Assembly (NCBI GenBank): GCA_033807695.1
Contig: CM066308.1
Span: forward strand, 868,001 to 932,000
DNA from: Daedaleopsis sinensis
Lineage: Eukaryota; Basidiomycota; Agaricomycetes; Polyporales; Polyporaceae
DNA length: 64,000 nt
Reading direction: 5' to 3'
The notes beneath the pieces are model-generated. The model saw only the letters and a list, made by a program, of their open reading frames with translations. It was not told the origin of the DNA and searched no databases. Shown piece after piece: positions 45,981 through 55,767 of the stretch. The translations under genes were made by a program, and so were the position numbers. Every line of letters begins with the position of its first letter. Position 1 is the first letter of the stretch.

Positions 45981-46658
45981 TTACAAAGTGTTCTCATTCC
46001 AACCAGCCGGCCCATGAACCATGTTATAAGTGAGCTTTGAAGATGCGTTTGCCTGTCATTCAAATCAGTTCAGAATGAGATGATAAGTGAGCTGATGGAT
46101 AGACATACCGGTAGTCGCTCTGAGGCCCAATCATAGATGCTCTGAAATTGTGCCTCTTCCGAAAGATGCATCTGTTCAGTGAGATGATCAACGTGTGCCT
46201 TGAATCCCTCCCAAGGCGCAGAGATGTATTGCTCGACTGCAATACTGTTCATTGACCCATAGTACGAGTAGATATTGGTCAGAATGTTGATTTCCTTCCG
46301 TTGTGCATCCGACAGGTAGACCGACACTGGTCCGAGCTGGAGCCGGACAGCCTTGTACCATAGTGCGGCTTCTACTGGTGTTGTCGGGAGGTATACCTGC
46401 AAAGAATTGTGCGCACCACTTGAGTGTCTACTGGTACAGGGACAAATGATCGCCACGTACGAATATACTGGTCGAGGACCCACTGGACACCATACCGGAG
46501 ACGTGTAGGGCTCTCATCATAAACGGTTTCGAAGTGGGTGATCCACTATGGCCATCCAACAGATTGTCGGCGCGGCGCAGTGAGTTGCAGGAGTCCGAGA
46601 CAAGAGAGACGGAGAGAAGTGGGGGAGAGTTGGACATGATATCATGATGGTTCTTCAT
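45981..46658 (-). CDS. Possible passenger gene of hAT element
   Basis: No family recognised. Three exons on the minus strand (46658-46461, 46396-46109, 46052-45981) with clean phase-0 GT-AG introns give 185 residues. The first exon is Ser-rich with MSNSPPLLSVSLVSD. The second is helical and well-formed (PVEAALWYKAVRLQLGPVSV, then LSDAQRKEINILTNIYSYYG, then a segment with HVDHLTEQMHLSEEAQF). The last exon is short and ends at a TAA. It lies wholly within the hAT element, downstream of and in the same orientation as the transposase. It may be a captured host gene fragment, an accessory transposition protein, or a continuation of an ancestral second frame. I cannot assign a function. Confidence 0.45.
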
Positions 46659-46809
46659 GCTCAACGGCTCGAGCACACTTTATATCACATAGACTGCCAC
46701 AGTGAGACATGCTGACGAAGCTACCCGAGTCGGGGTCGCAAAAATACATGCACGAGCACCTTGCAGGTGTACCTGATACTGTGACGTTGGCGAGTACGAG
46801 TAGCGTAGA

Positions 46810-49800
46810 CTAGTCACAGTCAGATTCCTCGGATGAGCTACTACGAACGTCCCAGTTCTTATCAAACTCGCCATCAGTATCGTCACCTTCTACTTCCGGG
46901 AACTTCGCAACAAACTGCAGGTCACTATCGCGAACAAGCTCGAGGCGACTCCATTGTCCCAGACAAAGGAGTGCACGTGTTGACGCAGGGCTGAGCGCAT
47001 TCCGGACATGCGATAGCACGAGGCGGCCACCACTGAAGACCCGCTCAACCTCGACGGATGTTGCTAACGGTGCGTGTGATCTACATGTTAGCGCGGTCCC
47101 GCCCCATTAGCAGAAGTAGAGATAACACGTACGCGGGATAGACAGATAGTCCATTGCCATTCGCGATAGACGTGGATATACGTCACGATGCTTGTGCCAC
47201 CACTCGATAGGGTCCTTCACTGTCTTGTCCGGTTCAGCTTTGAGGTACATGTCGAGTTCATCGAGCTTCTGCCGTTGACGAGAACTTCCATTACCTTCAA
47301 GGTCCCCTGTGGCAATTCTGTCGAACGGATTGGATGTCTGTAACAGGTTGTTGTTAGTTTGTTGACCGGGAAAAGTTTGAACTCTACGCACCTCGCGACG
47401 ATCTGAAGGTCCATCCACAGTGTCCTCGTGAACCTCCTCGTCAGAGAGAGAGTCTCCCACGTCCATCGAGGCGTAGCGTAAATTGAACTCATCGCGCAGA
47501 AGCTTCCGTGTCCCTTCGATAAATTGCCGGCTGTAGTTGAGTGGCTTCTTGAAGAACTGCAGCTTGAAGGCAGGATGCAGACCTAACAAGCATGTTCTGA
47601 GTCGTAGAGATGATGGCACATGGGATGATACATACCCATCATAATCCGGTAGGTCGTTGATGAGTCCGTGAGGTGGTAGTACCGGAGCAAAGTCTTCTTG
47701 GCATATCCAAAAGCGATGCGCATGGCGAGGTTGTACTTGGGGTCCGGCTCAGCGAATGCGGATTTGATATGCTCCATAGCTGGGACGATGGTCGCCACAG
47801 TAGCATCCTTGCGTGAAAAGAACTCGGTGGCGAACTTTAGAATCTGTGCAGAGAGACGAAAAGGACAGAGGAGCCCGTGAGGGACAGAGCATTGGTTGAA
47901 TCAGATATAAAGTTTGTTGTGATGACATGTGGGCGCCGTCAGCATGACTAGCTCCCACGTCTCTCAGAAAGGGTAGACGTACCTCGAGTGCGTCTCGAAG
48001 CTGGCCAGCGACGACCCACTCATCCTCATCCAACTCGAGATCTCACAGTCCGTTCTCCTTCTCACTACACACCCTGTTGATGGCGTCCTTGTACTGGATC
48101 GCCACGACGATCATGTCGTACGTGGAGTTCCAGCGCGTACGCACATCACGGGGTATCATCCGATCCCCAAGCTTCAGATCTCTACACGTCTCGCGCCAGG
48201 CAGGGCCCAGCTTCGTCGAGGAGTTGACGATCTTGAAGGCAAACTTGCGCAACTACAGCAGCATGGCAGACATGTGAGTGGATAGAGGTGATATACCGGG
48301 GCTGAACTTCGGAGCTAACCTTTGCTATCACAAGTTTAGCTGGACGCACTTCCGAAGCGAACTGATCAAGCTCTGCTGAAGAAAGCCCAGCTAGCTCGTC
48401 CACCCAACCTTCCTCATTGTCATCTGCCTCCGCTCCTCTGTCCTTATACGCCTCGATCCGAGCGACAAGCTCCTCCTTTTCAGCATCCTCGGACAGCGCT
48501 TGTAACTCACGATCACGCGCATCTGAGCCCTTTCCAACATCAAACAGACGAATCAACGTCTTTGCGACGAGGTTGATGACATGAGCGAAGCATCGAACAC
48601 GAGATGCATCACCGGAAAAGTCGTCTAGGTCAATTTCCATGTGACGAATCATCAAGTCGTTATTTGATGCATTATCGCAGGTGATCGCAAGGACCTAGTA
48701 GGTGTCTGATCAGTTATCGAGCACACTATCCCAGTCAAAGCATGTATAGACTAACCTTCCGCTCGATTCCGAAGTCCTTTAGGATAGACACAAACGTGCT
48801 GGCCAGATTGGCTCCGGTATGCGACTGTTTCCAGCGTGCTCAGATGCACGGTGATTCTCGCCTTGAACATGATCATATGAAGTACGTACCTCTGCAACCT
48901 CTACGATATCCAAAAGCATCTCAATGCGGTGACCCTCCATAGCGTAATGAACAGTGACTGCCATATATGCACGGTGGTTCGGAGATGTCCAAGCGTCTGT
49001 ACCGAAGCTCAACCGCGCCGGGATACGCTGTAGTAAGTGTAACCGCATATAGTGAGTGCTCTGCCACGGTTGACTGAAGGATTTGTACTTACTCGAAGCA
49101 TCCTTCCCACACGCGTCTTCGTCCGCATAAAAACAGCCTTGACATCCCGTGACACCGTCGATGGAGATGGGAGCTTGAAACCGGGGCGGCCTGCCGTCAA
49201 AAGCACCCGAAGACCGCGGTCATCGACGATCTTGAATGGGCGTGAGTCTTCTGACACCCATCGAACGATCCACACCCTGACGCCGCCCATCACCTCATAA
49301 GCCCTTGCACATCTGACGACTACGGATCACACTCACCGGCTCTCCAACTTCGAGAGTTGCTCTTTGTATAGGGGTGCACCCCTCTTGATGGCAGCAGCGA
49401 AGTAGACGGTGAGCTTACCCGTCTTGATGAACCCCTTCGCAGCCTTGCGAGCTTCATTGATGTTGGGTGTACTGCTGATCTTTTTGACAACGTCTTTCCC
49501 CCAGCAAACCTTGGCATGGGTTCGAAGATTACTGGTTGAACCACGGTCCGTCGTCTTCAGGTTGCGCTGTATAGTATGCTGACACTTGATACACTTAAAG
49601 ATGTGAAAAGGCGAGCCGCCGATGAGCTCTGCCCTGACCTCGGTGCTGTACAGGCCATAGATCCGTGCCGACCATCGCTTCCGAAGTCGTGCTATCATAT
49701 ACATACTGTGATCAGCCATCTACTGTAGCGTATAGGATCGCTTTGACGCACCTAGCTCCTCATCAAGTGTCTCACCACTCCCTCCTCCCTCTGTGTCCGA

Positions 49801-50162
49801 CTTTGGAGGCTCTATTCAAGAGCACGCGTGACAACGACAGCCGAAATGGCAGTAGAGATGCATAAGGCTAAGACTTTTGCTCACAATATGTTCCAGAATA
49901 TGCAGACTCACCGATAATCTCAACTTCGGAGTCATCTGCAGCTTCCCCCTCCGATGACGGCTTACTTGCAGCCGTTTTCCCTGGTGGTAGAGTCCACCGG
50001 AGAGTACAGGTATGTGACCATGGAGCTATAATGGTACAAGATAAGCTGCTCACCTTTTGCCTTCTTCGTCAGCGGGGCATTCGTTTGAGGACCGGTGTCT
50101 GCCTGGGCCGCTTTGCGCTTGCGGGCGGCAGAGTTGCCAACCTTGGAAGATGTCCTAGTCAT
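46810..50162 (-). pseudogene. hAT transposase with one nonsense codon
   Basis: Multi-exon gene on the minus strand, start MTRTSSKVGN at 50162 (an upstream in-frame ATG at 50249 is possible), stop at 46810. Order seen: a basic/acidic N-terminus; a BED-type zinc finger (CIKCQHTIQRN ... HAKVC); catalytic regions with the first Asp in LSFGTDAWTS, the second in TCDNASNND, the RW motif DVRTRWNSTYDM, and the Glu in SVEVERVFSGG; and the C-terminal hAT dimerisation region (DPIEWWHKHRDVYPRL). Introns join cleanly by GT-AG. The one defect is an in-frame TGA at 48043-48045 between ...SEKENGL and DLELDEDEW. A CGA-to-TGA change at a CpG would explain it. As written, the product loses its C-terminal half including the catalytic Glu. 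Confidence 0.88.
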
Positions 50163-50249
50163 GGATAATGCGGATCTCAACACACTGCCGCTCGTGTTCG
50201 AAGAAGGCAGAGGTCGGATGTCGTGCATCAGGAAAACCCTCCCCTGCAT

Positions 50250-52394
50250 ATTAGGGATAAATGGTCACAATCGTCATAATAATCGCCTAGTAGTGCAGTA
50301 GTACGATTTAGATCGGTCCCTTTGTAACATAGCAGGAATAGTATCATTAAGCAACACAGTAGCATTCAAGTAGCACGTATTCTTAACTATTAGTTGTCAT
50401 GTTTTACGCCAGTTGCCACCGCAGATTCACGATATGCTTCCCACCATTGACGGCTTCATTGAAATCAATATTGATTGTGACTATGGTACTGTACAGAAAG
50501 ACATATACTACACATCGACATCACGGGGAAGTGGAGAAACAACAGGGGAGGCGAGCAGGTGTGAAGGGTGTTGCAAAGAGCGAGTTATACTATACTGTGA
50601 AGGACGCACAACTGTGCTCTTCAAGGCGGGAGACGGAAGGGAAGAAAGTGGGGCAGCCTTGCGGATGATCTGCCGCCCCCAGTGAGCAAAGTGTAACAGC
50701 CTAGGACAACTCACCGTTGACCTAGTGAGCTATAGCGCCGCGGGAACTGGCTGATTATCCAAGTAAGTCAACGCACGGGGAAAGGAGAGGTAAAGAGCGC
50801 ACCTCAAGACAAGCTCTGTATGGCTGTAGACACACACACATCTAATTCCAATGCTGACTGGTATGTCAGTCATGAAACACAGCAGGTCAGTGTCGCATAC
50901 AAGACCCATCGAAGTAGCTCTGAAGATGAGGAAGGGGGGAGGAGAGAGGACATGGACGTACATCATGGCCTGAGTCAGTGTCTGCGTGCCATCGGGGAAT
51001 ACTTGGGGTCCGAGAGTTCACGGATTCACAGTCCATACTCGAGAGTCGGCGAGTGCCGCCGACCTTGCATTCATTGGACTGCTCGAGAGCGAACAGCCTG
51101 CTGGGTCGCACAGCATATCAGTAAAGCGTCGAGTACTGGTAAATGATGAACTACCTGAGTAGACTTTACGGGACATACTTAAGTCGGGGAGAACGAGGAA
51201 GAGGAGGAAGTAGTGGGAGAGCGGCAGCCTTGCGAAGGTTCACAACGACGTGGCACCTCTTTCGGACTCCGACCGGAATATGCCGCGCCAGCGCTTGCTC
51301 ATCCGAGTTCCCGTCGACGCGTTGAAGTTCAACGTTCAACTTCAACTTCAACTTCAACTACTGCACGCTGCACCGGCCTTTCGTTCTCTCGGCTCACGCT
51401 GGACACCCTCACAGGCCGCACGACGTCCCGCTGGCATTTTCCCGCCATTCATTGCGGCTCTACACCTATCTGGCCCCTCCTGCACGACCAGATGCTCGCT
51501 GTGCGGCCGCGCCTTTCGTGCACTACTACAAATGTCTGCGCGCCGCACTCTCACAGACCTCTCACTGGCTGCACCCCCCGCTCCACCTCGACCCTTCTCT
51601 CGCGCTCTATCCACCCTCACTGTGCTCTCAACACTTCAGTGCGACGTCTCTCCCCTCGCGTTCTATACAGCCCTACTCACTGTTCTCTACGCACAGTGCA
51701 CTATGTACCGTGCATCGACACCCGCCCAGCACGACAACCGGCTCATTCACGGCGAGCATCCACCGTCCTCACATCCTAACACGTCCTCTACACGCAATAC
51801 CGGTCAACAGCCGTGCATGGGTGTATGAAACGACAAGGTACGTACTGTTCTTGCCATCCCTCGACTGTGGACGCAGGGTGGACATATGGGCGGTGCAGGC
51901 GACACCGGGGATGCGATCTGTGCAAGCGAGATTTGCGAATGAACCAGGTCCGTTTCGTTTCGTCCGACATTAGCATTTGCTCTATAGTATCCATGTACGA
52001 ACACAATACCCAATGCAATGCCTTTTGTGTAAAACCCTGTTTGCAGTAGTGAACATCTGGCGACACGGTGTCATTGATTGGTGCTGAAATAACACAAGTA
52101 ATAGCGCAGTAGATATACGGCTCTTCGAGTAGTACTAAGTCGCTCAACTGTTTACAACATTTTTGTTATAATAGTTGTAAATAGCACAGTATCACGAATT
52201 AGTGTCACAATGTCGAAAATTAGTGAGAATCAGCAAGGGAGGGTTTTCCTGATGTGAACAGTAGGTGCAGAAAAATTCCCGTTGCACCGGCAGTGCTGGC
52301 TGCCCAAGACCACAAAGATCACGCGATGATTATATAATTTCTCTTCCTAATGTGGAACACCGACGAGATACTCGCAGAGCCGAGCGGCGTTGAG
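50250..52394. other. hAT internal non-coding region
   Basis: About 2.1 kb between the transposase start and the right terminal repeat. Long frames occur around 51213-51973 on the plus strand but they overlap in several frames, are Ser/His/Thr/Pro-rich and have no motif. At 51325-51360 there is a short run of the hexamer GTTCAA/CTTCAA. I treat the stretch as non-coding. Confidence 0.4.
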
Positions 52395-52624
52395 TATATA
52401 CACCCACGGGTACACGGGTAGGCGCGGGTACAGTGCGGGTCCACAAACCTCTACCCTTACCCGCACCCGCACGGGTATTCACCCGCACCCGCTGCGGGTA
52501 TACCCGACCCGTGCTATGCCCTATATGTACGCCCGCTGAGGTACGTCCTGTGCACCGTCAGAACCAGCTATTGCCAGCATCGGGAATGACTTATCAAGTA
52601 GTACTCACTCACCATGGATGTCAA

Positions 52625-53050
52625 CTATGACCTGGCGTTGCTCTCCCCACTCTTCGATGCCACACCCTGCTTCTGTTTTTTCTTGTTCTTCTCCTTCTCC
52701 CCGGCGGTGGAACTCGCGCTCTTCGGCGTGCTGCTCGGTGCGTGCCCGCTCCACCCGTATGAGGACGACAGAGCGGCGAATGCGCTCTCGTAGTCCTTGA
52801 CGACCCTGCTCGCCGGCGGGGGCGCGGCGGGGGCGTTGTGCGAGACTGCCGATAACTTTGGAGATGTTGTCGCAGTCTGTGAAGAGGGCCGACGATATGA
52901 GGGACAGACGGACGGACGGCGGAAGATAGATCAGAACGTGGCACGTACGGGTGTGATGAGGTTGGTAGTTGAGGCGTGTGGGGTGGTGGACATATCATCC
53001 GAGGTGGAGGACAGGGAGACGAGCGATGCAGAAGGATTGGGGTGCGACAT
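52625..53050 (-). CDS. Small disordered protein of unknown function
   Basis: Two exons on the minus strand (53050-52949 and 52876-52625, intron GTACGT...CACAG, phase 0) give 117 residues. The N-terminus is Ser/Thr-rich (MSHPNPSASLVSLSST). It is followed by an Ala/Pro-rich linker, a more ordered stretch SRVVKDYESAFAALSSSYGW, and a lysine-rich tail (EKEKNKKKQKQG). No domain recognised. The spliced product is about twice as coherent as any unspliced frame here, which is why I call it a gene. The hAT element is inserted about 94 bases downstream of its stop, probably inside its 3' UTR or terminator region. Confidence 0.6.
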
Positions 53051-53999
53051 TATGGATTATGAACAGGTCAATGGCTGTGAGTTGTGTGGACGAGGGGAAA
53101 GGAGGGAGAAGTGGGGCGTGAGATGTGCGGAAGTTAGGGAGGGGATGACTCTGGGCCGCTTGATCACTTATAACCCCTGCGCAAACGCCGAAGGTAGGGT
53201 CACTCTTCCACCTGTATCAGTCGCTCGGCAATATGCTTGAAATTCGTGGCAAGGACGCGGGATACAGCCCTAATCTCACACTGATATCATATGCACGACG
53301 AGTTTTGTTTTACAGTGCGCCAGCCGTTAACTTTGCATTGGGACCCTATGTGTAGCTAGTGCAGTCAGGTAGTATGCAACTGGTCAAGTCTACCGCTGTG
53401 ATATCTGGTTTCCCTGCCGTAGGTCTCGGACCTAGTAATTCTGTCGGACCATAATACTATTTCGCTGGCACTAGTGTACGGATATCTTTCTGGCATCTGA
53501 ATGAAATGCGGTCACAGCATGCACTGCTGTTTTGTCATGAAGATCATTGAATGTCATTCGGCGCAGCCTGACTCCCTCTGTAATAGTGAAATGACTCGTA
53601 CAGACGGTCCCCGGGCCGGCGTCCGATGGCACTCAGGCTGCGCAGAATCAGACTCGTTGTCAGAGCTCGGGGTAACTGATATCCGGTAGGCCAGCTGTTT
53701 TGAGCAGGATAAAGTACTATTTCTAGATCACGCGCAGTGGCCATGGTAGTGATGCGTTGCTCATCAAATACGTTTTTGAAAGCGTTCGTGCCAGTGGTGC
53801 GTGACTGCGGTTTCAATCGATCTTGCCCCATTTGGGAGCGTGACGCAGCAAATCTCAGATTATGTGACGCGCGATCCTTCCGGCGGCCGCTGGTCCGATG
53901 GCCATGTCTGTGCAGGTCTGTGCGGTGCCGTCATCAACAGCCTCCTCTGTGCACTATCCACCACGACGTACTCATTGCTCTTATCTTCTATCCAGAGCA
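53051..53999. other. Intergenic between divergent genes
   Basis: About 950 bases separating two divergently transcribed genes, so it should contain both promoters. I see no gene or repeat. Confidence 0.5.
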
Positions 54000-55612
54000 A
54001 TGTCTCTCGTTCAAGCTGCGCAGAATGCTGAGTCTGAAGAGGCTTTCAACCGTATCCCAATCATGTAACACTATCCAACATTGGCAATCACACTCGGCTT
54101 GTTGATCATGACTCGTGAACCTCCCGGTAGAGATCTGAAAGACGTGAACAACTCGGATGCAGCTGTCAGGAAAGCCCTGGCAGACGAAGTGCGCGAAGCG
54201 TGCATGAATGTGGGCTTTCTCTACGGTATGCTTGCTGCCAGCGATTAATGGATAATCTATCTCATATGTGCCGCGCAGTGAAGAATCATGGCATCCCAGA
54301 AGAGACGACCGAGAAGGCCCTAGCAGCTTCTAAAAACTTCTTTTCTTTACCTGACGAGAAGAAGATGGAGGTGCCCTGGTACTTTGTATCTTCACTGCGG
54401 CACAGACTCTGATAAGGGAACAAGCGCAGCTAGACATTCGCAAGACCGGGAACTTTAAGGGGTACAACGCAATTCTAACCAGCAACAACGACCCTACCCA
54501 TGATGGAGACCTCCATGAGGGCTTCGAGTTCGGCTGGGAAGAGCTTGACGCGAAGGTGGACGACAATAAACGGGCGAACGACGGTGCGATGGCCGGTGCG
54601 AATGTGTGGCCCACGGAACTCCCTGGCTTCCGGGAAGCCGTTCTCCGCTACTAGTACGCATTGATCGATCTACATCTAGAAGCTTTACAGACTTATAGAA
54701 ACCGACCATGACTCACACCGCAGCCACGCAGCAGTGACCTTGGGTCGGAAGCTATTTCCACTGTTCGCGCTCGCGCTGGATCTTCCAGAGAACTTCGACG
54801 ACGACAAGGTTCGCATGATTTTAGCTGCGTGTATCATCTCAATTGAGCACAACCTGCGAACTTGAACGCGTGCCGCAGACGAAGAACGCTGCGGCGATTA
54901 TGCGCGTCTTGCATTATCCGCCCCAGACGGGCCCGATCGACGACAGAGTGATCGGTATTGGCGCACACACAGAGTGCGTACCGCCCACCCTCTTCCTGAG
55001 CTCTGTTCACTTACTTCTCCGTCTAACTCGTGTTGACATATCTATAGCTTTGAGGTAAGTTCGTAAGGCGATTCGTGACCGTCGCGCTCTGATGCCACCC
55101 GAAGTGCTTCACGATCCTCTGGCAAGAGCCGGGCATTCAAGCCCTGCAAGTCTTGAACAAGCAGAAGCAATGGATCGACGCGCCTCCGATTCCTGGCACA
55201 CTTGTCGTCAAGTGAGCCCTCGTCTATCTCGTCAACCATGACACACATCACATGCTAATCATCGACTAGCTTGGGCGATCAATTCGCGCGATGGACCAGT
55301 ATGCGACCATGCTGCACCCCGATTGAACTATTCTGACACTTCTGCAGACGACGTCTTCAAGTCAACCGTGCACCGCGCTATCAACAGGAGCGGGGCCCGA
55401 CGATACTCCATCCCTCTGTTCTTCGGCACAGACTACGATGTCAAGCTCGAAGCCAGTCATGTTCCCGTTTGCTACTGCTGCTAGCATAGCTGACTTCCTA
55501 CTTTATCCAGCCCATCCCGAGTTGCATCTCGCCCGAGCGCCCGCCGAAATACGAAGTCGTAACCGCGGGCGACTATGTCAAGGAGCGACTGAAAGCAACG
55601 TATGGCCATTGA
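54000..55612 (+). CDS. 2-oxoglutarate/Fe(II)-dependent dioxygenase, IPNS-like
   Basis: Non-heme iron oxygenase of the isopenicillin-N-synthase-like superfamily; substrate unknown. Eleven exons: 54000-54064, 54131-54225, 54279-54370, 54430-54653, 54724-54808, 54879-54973, 55048-55054, 55105-55211, 55270-55298, 55348-55451, 55511-55612. They give 334 residues. The N-terminal DIOX_N region reads RIPIIDL, VREACMNVGFLYVKNHGIP, KNFFSLPDEKK. Iron ligands are His and Asp in GIGAHTDFECF and His in STVHRAINRSG; the 2OG-binding Arg/Ser follow in RRYSIPLFF. Exon 7 is only 7 nt (CTTTGAG) yet encodes part of HTDFE. The last intron would start with GC rather than GT (GAA|GCCAGT); without splicing there the product ends early and loses about 30 conserved residues. 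Confidence 0.9.
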
Positions 55613-55767
55613 TATCGCGTCGAGATAGTCTATCCCTCTGGAGACGCATTCCAAGTGGTGGCATCAGTATGCTGAGTGTATACATTGTAATGTACAAATT
55701 CAAGATGCAATATGAGTAATGCAGATTGATGGGATCCCAAGCTAGAGGAGATAGAGAGCGATCACGC

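Larger units (their letters stand above)
45717..52523 (-). mobile_element. Complete hAT DNA transposon
   Basis: The element spans 6,807 bp. The left end reads TAGGGTATAGCACGGGTCGG and the right end, inverted, TAGGGCATAGCACGGGTCGG, a terminal inverted repeat of about 23 bp with one mismatch. A perfect 8-bp target duplication TATGTACG flanks it (45709-45716 and 52524-52531), diagnostic of hAT. Both subterminal regions (45730-45845, 52395-52510) are packed with ACCCG/CGGGT motifs, probable transposase binding sites. Inside, on the minus strand, are a hAT transposase gene and a smaller unknown gene. The right end lies only about 100 bases beyond the stop of the small gene at 52625. Confidence 0.95.

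Noticed and set aside
51213..51973. Overlapping plus-strand frames of 170-190 codons inside the hAT element
   Set aside because: Three frames are open at once, composition is Ser/Thr/His/Pro-biased and there is no motif; more likely low stop density than coding.
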